Shown here one piece after another: positions 34,742 through 44,040 of a stretch of DNA of 64,000 nucleotides; the stretch's first letter is position 1; each line of letters starts with the position of its first letter. This DNA comes from Kutzneria viridogrisea (lineage in GTDB: Bacteria > Actinomycetota > Actinomycetes > Mycobacteriales > Pseudonocardiaceae): assembly GCA_014138725.1 (NCBI GenBank), contig JACJID010000002.1:1956129-2020128 (forward strand), in the 5' to 3' direction. The translations under genes and the position numbers were made by a program. The notes under the pieces are model-generated. The model saw only the letters and a program-made list of their open reading frames with translations, was not told where the DNA came from and searched no databases.

Positions 34742-35271
34742 CGCGACAGCAACGCCCGTACCCGTCGTTCGATCGCGTCCTCAGTGGACAGCCGCCCCTC
34801 GGCGACCTCCCGCATCGAGTCCACGCAGCCCGCCGTGACCTCGACCCCCTCCAGCCGCGCGCCTGCCCTGGCCTCCTCGATGGCGGTGTTGTGCTCGCTC
34901 ACCTGACGGCCGAAGTAGCGCGCCATGACCTCGTGCGACAGCGGCTCCCCAGCACCCGTCGCACGCCAGGGCTGCTCCTCACGGGCCATCGCGCTCAACT
35001 CGGCGGGGCTGAACGAGCCGTAGCGCGCCACCACGACCCGGACCACCTCCTGCTCCTGCTCGGTCAGCGCCGCCGGATCGCCCTGCCGGTCCCCGGCCTC
35101 AGGTACGACCGGGCCTTCCCGCCGGGCCTCGATCGCGGCACCGAACAGTGGGCGGCGATGGGTGGCCAGGTGCCAGGCCTGCGCGTAGTAGAGCAGCGTC
35201 CGCAGCTTCGCCAGCGGCTCGGGACCGGTGCGGGCCCGCACCGCGGCCATGACGTCCTCGACTCTCGCCAT
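34738..35271 (-). CDS. Antitoxin with Panacea (DUF4065/SocA-like) and VbhA-like parts
   Basis: The 177-residue product starts with a DUF4065-type segment (residues 1-55, KLRTLLYYAQAWHLATHRRPLF...EARREGPVVPE), the typical Panacea opening. After a middle helical part, residues 128-175 read like a VbhA-type Fic antitoxin: a helix EHNTAIEEARAGARLEGVEV followed by EVAEGRLSTEDAIERRVR. The E-G at 141-142 would be the inhibitory Glu and Gly of the Fic clamp, although the usual Ser/Thr four residues before is Gly. A combined neutralising and Fic-inhibiting antitoxin is unusual. It is translationally coupled to the fic gene. Confidence 0.75.
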   Translation of the reverse strand: MARVEDVMAAVRARTGPEPLAKLRTLLYYAQAWHLATHRRPLFGAAIEARREGPVVPEAGDRQGDPAALTEQEQEVVRVVVARYGSFSPAELSAMAREEQPWRATGAGEPLSHEVMARYFGRQVSEHNTAIEEARAGARLEGVEVTAGCVDSMREVAEGRLSTEDAIERRVRALLSR

Positions 35272-35379
35272 GCCCCGCCACCTCCCCGCTGACCAGCAGA
35301 AACTCCCTGAATTCTACCCCAGAAAAGCGCCGTGGCGCCCTCCCGGCAGTACCGGGAGAGCGCCACGGGAGGAGGTGAC

Positions 35380-36570
35380 TCAGGCGCCTTCGGCGGCCAG
35401 GTCGATGCCGTCCAGGTCCACGCCCTTGTCCGCCTTGGCGATCGCACCCTTGGGGGCACGGGCCCGCCGCTGCGGCCGGGGCAGCGCGGTGGGCGGCGGC
35501 GGGGTCGGGGCACCGCCACCGAGGATGAGCTCGGCGAAGGTGGCCATGGCCTCGTCCAGCTGGGTGGCGTTGCGACGCTCGGACTCCTCGTTGGCGCCGC
35601 GCACCAGGGAGACCAGCTTGTCGTTGTCCGGGCGGGCCGAGAGCGTGCCGTGCACGTCCTGCAGACCATCGCGGACGGAGCCGTCCAGGTCGCCGATGCG
35701 GGTGTGCACGCTCTGCTCGACCTCGTCCACGCGGCCGCCGACCGCGTCCAGACGGGAGTTGACGTCCTCCAGCCTGCGGGCCAGGGCCTCCAGCCGGTCG
35801 GTCGGGTCCACGGCCGGGCGGACCAGCAGGCTGTCCAGCTTGGCGTGCACGGTGTCGCTCGTGGCGTCCAGCTTGTCGTGCACCGTGTTGTTGACCTCGG
35901 CCAGCTTGGCGTCCAGGGCCGCACGGGCGTCGGTCAGGGAGTTGCGCACGCCGTCGCCACTGTCGGCCACCGAGCGCTGCAGCGCCTCCTTGGTGCCGTC
36001 CAGGTGCTCGTGCACGCCCTCGTCGACCTCGTCGATGCGGCTGCGCAGGGCCACCTCGAGGGCCTCCAGGCGCTCGCGGATCGGACCGTGCAGCGCCGAG
36101 GGCAGCAGGTCGGACTTGCCGTCCTGCTTGTCCAGGTGCAGGTCGACGTCGTCGAGCCGCTTGTGGATGTGCGACAGCTTGTCCTCGAGGCCGTCCATCC
36201 GGCCCGCCACACCCTCGAACCGGCCACCGACGCCGTCCAGGCGCCCGTCCAGCTGCGCGAAGGGCTTGGCCAGCTTGTCGACCAGGCCCTCAACCGCGCG
36301 GCCGAGCTCGGAGATCGCACCGTCCTGGGCCTCGAGCTTGGCCAGGGCCTCGTCGAGGCGCTCGGCCAGCACGCTGACCTCGGTGCGGTCGGGCAGCTCG
36401 GACAGCCGCTTGCGAACGGAACCCAGCGACTCGAGCGGGGACATCCGCGCGTGGATCTCGTCCAGCGCGTCGAAGATCTGCTGCTGCTCGCTTTCACGGA
36501 TCTCGGCGGCGCGCGTCAACATGTTGCGCATCCGATCGAAGGACATCGTGGAGTGGTTGTTCTCGTTCAC
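35380..36570 (-). CDS. Long coiled-coil protein of unknown function
   Basis: The 396-residue product is nearly all amphipathic helix. There are many LDGxVDxVE, RLDDVDLHLDK and DGVRNSLTD-type heptad or 11-mer units between residues 50 and 310, resembling apolipoprotein-like or tape-measure helices. A Pro-rich stretch (PTPPPPTALPRPQ) and a short acidic tail follow. No membrane segment or enzyme motif is seen. Similar actinobacterial proteins carry uninformative names. The GTG start is at 36570; an internal ATG at 36546 is possible. TAGGCT at 36615-36610 on the minus strand is a likely -10. Confidence 0.8.
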   Translation of the reverse strand: MNENNHSTMSFDRMRNMLTRAAEIRESEQQQIFDALDEIHARMSPLESLGSVRKRLSELPDRTEVSVLAERLDEALAKLEAQDGAISELGRAVEGLVDKLAKPFAQLDGRLDGVGGRFEGVAGRMDGLEDKLSHIHKRLDDVDLHLDKQDGKSDLLPSALHGPIRERLEALEVALRSRIDEVDEGVHEHLDGTKEALQRSVADSGDGVRNSLTDARAALDAKLAEVNNTVHDKLDATSDTVHAKLDSLLVRPAVDPTDRLEALARRLEDVNSRLDAVGGRVDEVEQSVHTRIGDLDGSVRDGLQDVHGTLSARPDNDKLVSLVRGANEESERRNATQLDEAMATFAELILGGGAPTPPPPTALPRPQRRARAPKGAIAKADKGVDLDGIDLAAEGA

Positions 36571-36925
36571 GGCTGGGACCTTCGTCCATGGGGATGGGGA
36601 GACTCAGCGAGCCTAGCCAGCTACGCACGGCAACACGAATCGCCCCCACGGATCTTGACCGAGAGGTGCTCTGGACTGGGCCATTCGGAGCAAGGACGGG
36701 CCCGTCCACGACTCAGTTGATCTTCAAGTGGTTGCTGAACGAAACCGACATTCCCCGTTCGAGTGAGGCACATCCCCGTTTTGGTCGCTCACCGCTGATC
36801 AATTACCACCCCACCGCACGGCACGCCATACGAGTGAGTGGTCTTCGCCTGAACGGCAAACATGATCATACCGGGCCTGGATCACATGTGCGAGGAACAC
36901 GCACCGCCAGCGGTACCGTGTCGCA
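36571..36925. promoter_or_regulatory. Divergent promoter region of the coiled-coil gene and add
   Basis: No gene is seen in these 355 bases, which are richer in A/T than their surroundings between about 36715 and 36870. TACCGT at 36914-36919 ends 6 nt before the add ATG, so add is probably leaderless. TAGGCT (minus strand, 36615-36610) serves the coiled-coil gene. CATTCCCCGTT (36749) and CATCCCCGTT (36771) form a direct repeat 22 bp apart that could be an operator. Confidence 0.5.
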
Positions 36926-38014
36926 ATGGCGACCCCGATGAGCCCCGATGCGATCCGCCGCGCCCCGAAGGTGCTGTTGCACGACCACCTCGACGGTGGG
37001 CTGCGTCCGCAGACGGTGATCGAACTGGCCGACACCATCGGCTACCGAGACCTGCCCACCACCGATCCTGCTCAGCTGGGCACCTGGTTCCGCGACGCGG
37101 CCGACTCCGGCTCGCTGGAGCGCTACCTGGAGACCTTCGCCCACACCTGCGGGGTCATGCAGTCCGAGCAGGCCCTGGTGCGGGTCGCCGCCGAGGCCGC
37201 CGAGGACCTGGCCGCCGACGGTGTGGTCTACGCCGAGGTCCGCTACGCCCCCGAACTGTTCGAGCCCAGCGGCCTGTCGCTGGAGCAGGTCGTACAGGCC
37301 GTGCAGGAGGGCTTCCGGCTCGGTGAGCGGCGGGCCGCCGAGGCGGGCAGGACGATCCGGGTCGGCACCCTGCTCTGCGCGATGCGCCAGAACGAGGGCT
37401 GGCTGCGCATCGCCGAGCTGGCGGTGCGCTACCGGGACGAGGGCGTCGTCGGCTTCGACATCGCCGGCCCGGAGGCCGGGTTCCCGCCCACCAGGGGCAG
37501 GGACACCTTCGAGTACCTGCGCCAGCAGAACGCGCACTTCACCATTCACGCGGGCGAGGCGTTCGGACTGCCCTCGATCTGGGAGGCCGTGCAGCACTGC
37601 GGTGCGGCCCGGCTCGGCCACGGCGTGCGCATCGTCGACGACGTCAAGGTGGACCCGGACGGTTCGGTCCACATCGGGCGCCTCGCCGGCTTCGTCCGCG
37701 ACCGACGCATCCCGCTGGAGATGTGCCCCTCCTCCAACGTGCAGACCGGCGCTGCCAAGTCCATCGCCGAGCACCCGATCGGCCTGCTCACCAAGCTGCG
37801 CTTCCGGGTAACCGTCAACACCGACAACCGGTTGATGAGCGGCTGCAGCATGTCCAGCGAGTTCGCCGCACTGGTGGACGCCTTCGGCTACGGCTGGTCG
37901 GAACTGCAGTGGTTCACGGTTAACGCGATGAAGTCGGCGTTCATCGGCTTCGACGAGCGGCTGGCTCTGATCAACGACGTGATCAAGCCGGGCTACGCCG
38001 CGCTGATGGACTGA
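36926..38014 (+). CDS. add: Adenosine deaminase
   Basis: The 362-residue zinc enzyme converts adenosine and deoxyadenosine to inosine forms, which DeoD can then split. Zinc and catalytic motifs are [13 protein letters not shown] (the usual HxH reads H-D-H here), [18 protein letters not shown] with His and Glu, [21 protein letters not shown] and [12 protein letters not shown] with the Asp pair. Length is typical of the actinobacterial type. Gene order matches Rv3313c in relation to deoA and cdd, although the orientation differs here. Confidence 0.95.
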   Translation: MATPMSPDAIRRAPKVLLHDHLDGGLRPQTVIELADTIGYRDLPTTDPAQLGTWFRDAADSGSLERYLETFAHTCGVMQSEQALVRVAAEAAEDLAADGVVYAEVRYAPELFEPSGLSLEQVVQAVQEGFRLGERRAAEAGRTIRVGTLLCAMRQNEGWLRIAELAVRYRDEGVVGFDIAGPEAGFPPTRGRDTFEYLRQQNAHFTIHAGEAFGLPSIWEAVQHCGAARLGHGVRIVDDVKVDPDGSVHIGRLAGFVRDRRIPLEMCPSSNVQTGAAKSIAEHPIGLLTKLRFRVTVNTDNRLMSGCSMSSEFAALVDAFGYGWSELQWFTVNAMKSAFIGFDERLALINDVIKPGYAALMD

Positions 38015-38078
38015 CCACCACCGTGCGGGCGGGTCCGGGCATCGTGCTGACGGTTCCCGTGACTCGCCCGGCGGCCGG

Positions 38079-38762
38079 TCACACCGGACTGCGCCGAGCT
38101 GTCAGACTGACCACCCCCGTTTCGTAGGCAGCAATGACGAGTTGGGCTCGGTCACGCGCGCCGAGCTTGGCAAGCAAGTGGCTGACGTGGGTCTTCACCG
38201 TGCCGGTGCCCACGTACAACTGCTCGGCGATCTCGGCGTTGGACATGCCGCGGGCGATCAGTTCCAACACCTCACGCTCGCGGCCGGTGACGCTGGCGAG
38301 TGCCTCGGGTGCCACCGCGGGCCCGGGGCTGCGCGCCAGTTCAGCGATCAACCTGCGCGTGACCGTGGGCGCCAGCAGTGCTTCTCCTTCAGCCACGACC
38401 CTGATCCCGGCCAGCAGGTCGACGGGGCGGGTGTCCTTGAGCAGGAAGCCACTGGCCCCTGCCCGCAGCGCCGCGTACACGTAGGCATCCAGGTCGAACA
38501 TCGTCAGCATCAATACCCGCACCGCTGCGGTACACGGATCACCGCAGATGAGCCGGGTGGCCTCCACCCCGTCCATCTCGGGCATCCGCACGTCCATCAG
38601 CACAACGTGGGGATGTTTGCTGCGCGCGAGCTCGACCGCCTCGCTCCCGGTCCTCGCCTCGCCAACAACGACCAGGTCGGGTTCGGCAGCGATCAGGGTG
38701 TGAAAACTGTCCCTCAGCAGCCACTGGTCATCGGCGATCAGAACGCGGGTGGCTTCGGTCAC
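38079..38762 (-). CDS. NarL/LuxR-type response regulator
   Basis: The 227-residue protein has a receiver domain with phospho-acceptor Asp in HVVLMDVRMPEMDG, acidic pair IADDQ near the N-terminus and Lys in FLLKDTRP. The C-terminal HTH (LTGREREVLELIARGMSNAEIAEQL, YVGTGTVKTHVSHLLAKLG) is a LuxR type. The GTG overlaps the kinase stop (GTGA). Together they form a two-component system, possibly acting on the divergent peptidase and MFS genes. Confidence 0.93.
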   Translation of the reverse strand: MTEATRVLIADDQWLLRDSFHTLIAAEPDLVVVGEARTGSEAVELARSKHPHVVLMDVRMPEMDGVEATRLICGDPCTAAVRVLMLTMFDLDAYVYAALRAGASGFLLKDTRPVDLLAGIRVVAEGEALLAPTVTRRLIAELARSPGPAVAPEALASVTGREREVLELIARGMSNAEIAEQLYVGTGTVKTHVSHLLAKLGARDRAQLVIAAYETGVVSLTARRSPV

Positions 38763-39895
38763 CGCGCCACCACACAAGGCAGTCGCGCCGACACAGTGAA
38801 CCCGCCCTCGGGACGTGGCCCCGCAGCAAAGCTGCCGTCGTACACGGCGACTCGTTCACGCATCCCGATCAACCCGTGCCCCGAGCCCGCATTCCGGGTC
38901 GGCCGGGTCGTTCCAGTATCAGTCACCTCGATTTCCACCCCCGAACCGTCTGCTTCGACCACCACCCGGCAATCGGTCGGGGCGGCATGTCGCACCACAT
39001 TGGTCAGCGCCTCCTGAAGGATTCGGTACACCGCTACATCCACGCCCTCCGGTAATCGGTCTGCTCCGCGCACCGTCGTGTCCACCCGGACACCAGCGGC
39101 CTCGGCCTGCCGCACCAGCGCAGGCAGATCAGCCAGTCCTGGTGCGGGCCGCAGTCCGCCCGCGTCCTCCACATCGGAGCGCAGAACGCCGAGCATGTAC
39201 CGGAGTTCGGTCAGCGCGCTTCGGCTGGCCGTCTCGATTGCGTCCAGCGCTTCACGCGTGACAGCGCAGGAGTCGGGGCGACTCGCCAGCACGTGGTTGG
39301 CGACTCCGGACTTGACCGCGATCACGCCCATGCTGTGCGCCACGATGTCGTGCAACTCACGTGCGATGCGCAGGCGCTCGTCGGCCACCGCCTGCTCGGC
39401 CAGCCGCTCCGCCGCGCGCGCCGCGTAGACCCGTCGCTGCCGCACGGCCCCGCCCAGTACCCAGGCCGAGACGATGGCGGTCGAGCCGAGCAGCAGCAGA
39501 CCGGCCGGGCTGATCGACCAGAGCCTGGTCTCCGTGGTCCGGCCTGCCAGCACGGCGGTGGCGCAGAGCAGGCCGAGCGCGAACGCGAGCGGCCACCAGT
39601 GCCTCGGCCTACCGACCGACACCGCGTACATCGCCAGCGCGGCGGGCAGGAACGGATCGGGCAACTCACCCGCGAGCATGACCGCCACCGAGCCGACCAT
39701 GACCAGGAGGAACACCGGCACTGGCCAGATCCTGCGCACCGCGATCGGTAGGCCAAGCGCGACCAGGGGCAGCACCGAGTGCCCCGGCTGCTGGAACACG
39801 ACCGGGTACACCAGCGCCCACACGAGGTCGAGCGCTATCAGCTGCCCTCGGCTGAGCTGCCGGGAGAACAGTGATGGGGCGTCGAGTTGGACCAC
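38759..39895 (-). CDS. Sensor histidine kinase, HisKA_3 type
   Basis: The 378-residue protein has an N-terminal membrane domain with about five spans (residues 15-165). The dimerisation helix holds the phosphorylated His in RIARELHDIVAHSMGVIAV, and the HATPase domain has VYRILQEALTNVVRHA and SGHGLIGMRERV. No large extracellular loop is present, so it probably senses a signal in or near the membrane, as in DesK or LiaS types. It is coupled to its response regulator. Confidence 0.93.
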   Translation of the reverse strand: MVQLDAPSLFSRQLSRGQLIALDLVWALVYPVVFQQPGHSVLPLVALGLPIAVRRIWPVPVFLLVMVGSVAVMLAGELPDPFLPAALAMYAVSVGRPRHWWPLAFALGLLCATAVLAGRTTETRLWSISPAGLLLLGSTAIVSAWVLGGAVRQRRVYAARAAERLAEQAVADERLRIARELHDIVAHSMGVIAVKSGVANHVLASRPDSCAVTREALDAIETASRSALTELRYMLGVLRSDVEDAGGLRPAPGLADLPALVRQAEAAGVRVDTTVRGADRLPEGVDVAVYRILQEALTNVVRHAAPTDCRVVVEADGSGVEIEVTDTGTTRPTRNAGSGHGLIGMRERVAVYDGSFAAGPRPEGGFTVSARLPCVVAR

Positions 39896-40006
39896 GGGAC
39901 GACCGTAGCTCCGGGCACTGACAGTCCGCCTCTGTCTTGCGACAGAGATCCAAGCTCTGTCCCTGGGCAGATGTGCGACGGGGTCCGGTTGGGCCAGCGT
40001 GGAGGC

Positions 40007-41443
40007 ATGAACAGGCGAGGAATGCGAGCGTTGCTCGCAGGTATGACAGCGGCAGCACTCCTCCCGCTGACCGCGGTGACAGCAACAGCGGCCACCACCC
40101 TGTCCTGGCGCGAGTGCCCAGGCGGTGGCGGGGTGGACGGCATGGAGTGCGCGACGCTGTCCGTCCCCCTGGACTGGGCGAATCCCCAGGGGCGGCAGGT
40201 CACTCTCATGCTCGGCAGGCTGCGCGCGGACGGGCCAGCCCCGTCCGTGCTGGTCAACTACGGCGGCCCTGGTGCACCAGGCACCCTGATGTTGCGCGAC
40301 CGCGTTGCGTCGCCGGGCCAGCAGCCGTTCGACCGGTTACGGCACAGGATGAACGTCGTGACCTGGGACCCCCGCGGCTACGGGACGGGCGGGCTGAGCA
40401 CGCCCGCACTGGACTGGTCCTGCCTGTCCCAAGGACCGATGCACGGCATCCCGGACCTGCCCGCGGACCAGGCCGCCTTCGACCGGTTGGTGGCTGAGAG
40501 CAGAGCAGAGGAGCAGGCGTGCCGCAAGCAGGACCCGGAGTTGTTCGACCACATGGACACCGCGGCCAACGTGCGGGACATGGAGGCAATCCGCCAGGCG
40601 TTGGGCGAACCACAACTGAACCTGTACATGGGTTCCTACGGCGGGGTCTACGGCCAGTCCTACGCCACCCGGTTCCCGAGCCGCGTGCGCACCATGGTGC
40701 TCGACGGGACCGGTGATCACAGCGGGAACTTTCAGCGATCACAGGAGGAATTGGCACGCGACAACCAGGTCCGCATGCGACGGTTCGCGGACTGGTGCAA
40801 CCAGAACACCTCGTGTGCGTTGCACGGGAGGGCGACGGCGCAGGTGTGGCAGGAGGTCCTGGCACAGGCACCGATCCCCGCCCCTTCTGTGCACGCCACC
40901 TTCAACCGCTGGACCCTGCAGCAGTTGCTGGCTGGACGGCTGATCCGCTCCGGCGAACAGGACTGGGGCAGGCTGGCCACCGACATCGCCGCGGCGAGCC
41001 GTGGTGACGCGTCTGGGTTCGCAGTATCCCCGGAACACCCGTACCCGTCGATCGGATACCCGGTGTCGGAGTGCCGGGAGTGGCCACGGTTGCACAGCTA
41101 CGCCGAGTTGGCCTCCACAGTGGCTCGGCTGGACCGCATCGACCCGGTCAGCGGTGCTGCGGGCACGATGGTCCCGTCCCTGCTGACCTGCGTGGGCTGG
41201 ACAGGCTCTGTGGACAACCCACCAACGCCACTGCCCACCGGGGTCCCGCCACTGCTCGGTGTGGGGACCTGGGGTGACTTCCCCGCCACGGAGCGGGTGA
41301 CACGCCGCGCCCCGGGCAGTTCCACCATCCGTCACGACGGTCCCGGCCACGAGTTGTACGCAACGGGCAACGCGTGTGTGATCGGCGAGGTCGACCGGTA
41401 CTTCCTGGATCGCGTCTTACCTGTGCCCGGCCACGCCTGCTGA
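40007..41443 (+). CDS. Secreted S33-family alpha/beta hydrolase (tripeptidyl aminopeptidase-like)
   Basis: The 478-residue protein has a signal peptide (residues 1-29, LLAGMTAAALLPLTAVTATA). The S33/TAP domains include TLSVPLDWANPQGRQVTLML, VLVNYGGPGAPGT (oxyanion loop), NVVTWDPRGYGTG and the nucleophile elbow YMGSYGGVYGQSYA, and end with the TAP-like C-terminus containing HDGPGHELYATGNAC. It should remove short peptides from N-termini outside the cell. The elbow has Met in place of the first Gly of GxSxG. The ATG at 40007 is the first of two nearby; divergent from the kinase gene. Confidence 0.85.
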   Translation: MNRRGMRALLAGMTAAALLPLTAVTATAATTLSWRECPGGGGVDGMECATLSVPLDWANPQGRQVTLMLGRLRADGPAPSVLVNYGGPGAPGTLMLRDRVASPGQQPFDRLRHRMNVVTWDPRGYGTGGLSTPALDWSCLSQGPMHGIPDLPADQAAFDRLVAESRAEEQACRKQDPELFDHMDTAANVRDMEAIRQALGEPQLNLYMGSYGGVYGQSYATRFPSRVRTMVLDGTGDHSGNFQRSQEELARDNQVRMRRFADWCNQNTSCALHGRATAQVWQEVLAQAPIPAPSVHATFNRWTLQQLLAGRLIRSGEQDWGRLATDIAAASRGDASGFAVSPEHPYPSIGYPVSECREWPRLHSYAELASTVARLDRIDPVSGAAGTMVPSLLTCVGWTGSVDNPPTPLPTGVPPLLGVGTWGDFPATERVTRRAPGSSTIRHDGPGHELYATGNACVIGEVDRYFLDRVLPVPGHAC

Positions 41444-41540
41444 CGGTCACTCCCAGTATCCGGAAGTTTGTTGCCCTACCCGAAGTACTGGGACTAGCGT
41501 CCATCATGCAGGAGTTGTCGTCCACATCATGGGAGTCGCG

Positions 41541-42749
41541 ATGTCCCGCCGGTGGCTGATCCTCGCACTCGGTCTGCTCGCCCAGGCATCAGCCAGCGCT
41601 TTCGTGTACGGCATTGCCTTCCTGGTGCCGGACATTCGCGCCGTTGAGGGTCTCTCACTTGCCGAAACCGGCGTCATCGTCTCCGCGCCGACGGTCGGCC
41701 TGCTGCTCACGCTGATCGCCTGGGGAGCAGCGGCTGACCGGTTCGGTGAGCGAGTCGTGATGGCACTGGGCTTGGGCCTCGCGGGGGTGCTGCTGCTCGT
41801 GGGCACCCTGGGCCTGCACGGGGTCACCCCGTTGGTCGTGGTGCTGGTACTGGCCGGCGCGGGCAGCGCCTCGGTCAACGCCGCCAGCGGGCGGGTGGTG
41901 ATGGGCTGGTTCGGCCCGGAGGAACGTGGCCTCGCGATGGGCATCAGGCAGACCGCCCAGCCGGTCGGGGTCGGCATCGCGGCGCTCTCCCTGCCGTTGC
42001 TGTCCCAGCACTTCGGGTATCGGGCCGCGCTGGTGTTCCCGGCAGTGCTGTGCGTGGTGGTGGCGGTACTGGTGGCAGTGCTCGTGCAGGACCCGCCGCG
42101 ACCTGCGGTCAAGCCCGGTGAACGGGCGCGGTCACCGTACCGGCAGCCCGCGCTGTGGCGGGTGCACGGCGCGAGCACCTTGCTGGTGGTGCCGCAGTTC
42201 GTCATCTCCGCGTTCAGCCTGGACTACCTGGTGAGCGTGCTGCACTGGACACCGGGTGCCGCGGGCGGCTTCCTCGGCGCAGTGCAGGCCGCGGGCGCGG
42301 GCGGACGCATCGTCACCGGCGTGTGGGCGGACCGGGTCGGCAGCAGACTGCGCCCCATGCGGCAGTTGGCGGTGGCCAGCGCACTGGTCATGGGATTGCT
42401 GGCGTTGGGCGATCTCGCGGCGCCATGGCTGGTCGTCACGGTGATCGCGGTCGGTGCCGTGATCACCGTGGCGGACAACGGCCTCGGCTTCACGGCGGCG
42501 GCCGAGTTGGCGGGCAGTTCCTGGGCGGGGCGGGCACTGGGCGCGCAGAACACCGCCCAGAACATCGCCGCCGCGCTCACCCCGCCGATGCTCGGACTGC
42601 TCATCGGCGGGACGAGCTACGCGGTCGGATTCCTCGCGGCTGCCGTGTTCCCGCTGCTCGCCGTGCTGGTCACACCGGTCAGCTCGGAGCGGATCAGTGC
42701 GTACGAAGACGGTCCTCAAAGTCCTGGACAAGCCCCCGCCACACGCTGA
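41541..42749 (+). CDS. MFS transporter
   Basis: The 402-residue, 12-span permease of the major facilitator superfamily has the loop 2-3 motif GAAADRFGERVVMALG and the related loop 8-9 GVWADRVGSRLRPM, plus GPEERGLAMGIRQTAQPVG in the central part. The substrate is unknown. The ATG at 41541 is chosen because GGGAG is 5 nt upstream. The last 56 bases overlap the 3' end of the convergent acidic-protein gene, an unusually long overlap, but both frames are well supported. Confidence 0.88.
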   Translation: MSRRWLILALGLLAQASASAFVYGIAFLVPDIRAVEGLSLAETGVIVSAPTVGLLLTLIAWGAAADRFGERVVMALGLGLAGVLLLVGTLGLHGVTPLVVVLVLAGAGSASVNAASGRVVMGWFGPEERGLAMGIRQTAQPVGVGIAALSLPLLSQHFGYRAALVFPAVLCVVVAVLVAVLVQDPPRPAVKPGERARSPYRQPALWRVHGASTLLVVPQFVISAFSLDYLVSVLHWTPGAAGGFLGAVQAAGAGGRIVTGVWADRVGSRLRPMRQLAVASALVMGLLALGDLAAPWLVVTVIAVGAVITVADNGLGFTAAAELAGSSWAGRALGAQNTAQNIAAALTPPMLGLLIGGTSYAVGFLAAAVFPLLAVLVTPVSSERISAYEDGPQSPGQAPATR

Positions 42750-43911
42750 CCTCGGCGTCGAACGGGGCGCTGGGCGCCAGCCGGGTCGGGTCGGGCCGCA
42801 GCACGAAGGACACCAGCCAGCCCAGCGTCTCCGAGGTGGCCAGCGCGGTGCCGACCGACTCGTCGCCAGCCCAGTCAGCGGCGTCCTCCAGCAGTTCCAC
42901 AGCAAGTTCCAGCTGCACCGGGTCGACCGACTCGGGGCCCTCGGCGATGTCGTCGGCGATGCCGTTGAGCACGTAGACGTTGTCCTCGTGCACCTCGACC
43001 TCGAGCTCGCCGGCGGTGGCCTTGGTGGCGACCTCGTCCCAGGTCGACACCTGGACCAGGTCGTTGCTGGACAGCTCGCCCTTCTCGCTGAGGAAACGGG
43101 CCAGCGCCTTGGGCGAGGAGAACACGTCGATCTCGCCCTCGGAACCGAGGAAGACCGGCTTGTCGTCCAGGTAGCAGCGCAGCGAGTAGTACTCGTTGTC
43201 ACCACTGATGATCTTGATGGGGTCGATGCCGACCTCGCCCCAGAAGCCGACCGGCTCCTCCGGGCGGTCCTGCTCCTCGTCGTCCTCGGCGGGCGCGGTC
43301 TCGGCGGCCTCCTCGAAGGCGGCCAACTCGGCCTCGGCCCTCGCCTTGGCCTCCGCGTTCACCTCGGGCACCGACACCACGGCGTCAACCGCGTCGAGCA
43401 CCTCGTCCCAGCGCTCGACGACGACCTTGGCCAACTCGGTCCAGCGGCGCTCGCCGTCGCGACCGGTGAACGGGAACGTGCCCTGCGGCAGCAGCGCGAA
43501 GCCGTCCGCCGCGTCGAGCACCTCGTTGACCTTGTCCAGCTCGCACACGTCGGCCAGCGAACGGAGGATCGCCACCACGTCGGCCAGCTCACCCAGGGTC
43601 CAGGTGTCCGGGTCGTTGGAGACCAGCTCCGGCACGCCCACCAGGTCGAACTGGTGGTTGTCGTCCGGGACCAGCTCCACGGCGGACAGGCCGGGCAGGA
43701 TGTCCCAGGCCGGGTGGTCGGCGAGATCGTGCTCGGTCTCGGTGCGCACGAAGGCGGCGAGCGCGGCGGCGTCCGGGAAGGCGTAGAGGTCCTCCTCGTG
43801 CCCGAGGAACGCCTCCCACTCCTCACCGTCCTCGCGCCAGCGCGGCGCCCACAGCGTGATCACGTCGCCCTGCGGCAGCCCGAGCTCGATCGGGACGATG
43901 TCCTGAGCCAT
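42694..43911 (-). CDS. Conserved acidic actinobacterial protein, often labelled primosomal protein
   Basis: The 405-residue, very acidic protein has two similar halves with the pattern YAFPDAAALAAFVRTETEHDLADHPAWDIL and FSSPKALARFLSEKGELSSNDLVQ, separated by a Glu/Asp-rich linker (about 210-235). No enzymatic motif, signal peptide or membrane segment is visible. Related actinobacterial proteins carry the name primosomal protein without experimental basis that I know of. It sits where M. tuberculosis has Rv3311, between upp/add and deoA in the backbone; whether it is the orthologue needs alignment. Confidence 0.85.
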   Translation of the reverse strand: MAQDIVPIELGLPQGDVITLWAPRWREDGEEWEAFLGHEEDLYAFPDAAALAAFVRTETEHDLADHPAWDILPGLSAVELVPDDNHQFDLVGVPELVSNDPDTWTLGELADVVAILRSLADVCELDKVNEVLDAADGFALLPQGTFPFTGRDGERRWTELAKVVVERWDEVLDAVDAVVSVPEVNAEAKARAEAELAAFEEAAETAPAEDDEEQDRPEEPVGFWGEVGIDPIKIISGDNEYYSLRCYLDDKPVFLGSEGEIDVFSSPKALARFLSEKGELSSNDLVQVSTWDEVATKATAGELEVEVHEDNVYVLNGIADDIAEGPESVDPVQLELAVELLEDAADWAGDESVGTALATSETLGWLVSFVLRPDPTRLAPSAPFDAEVSVWRGLVQDFEDRLRTH

Positions 43912-44040
43912 CTGGAGACCTCCCGGTCACGACCAGCGTCGTCGGCGGAAACGATCGCAGCCTACGTGGTCACCCTCCAGGGCTCGGCACTGACCCGTTG
44001 GGCGGTACCGCCTGACGGCGGAATACTCGATCATGGACGG

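Noticed and set aside
39887..40006. Upstream extension of the S33 peptidase
   Set aside because: The extension lies before a clear signal peptide and would cover the promoter region shared with the kinase gene.
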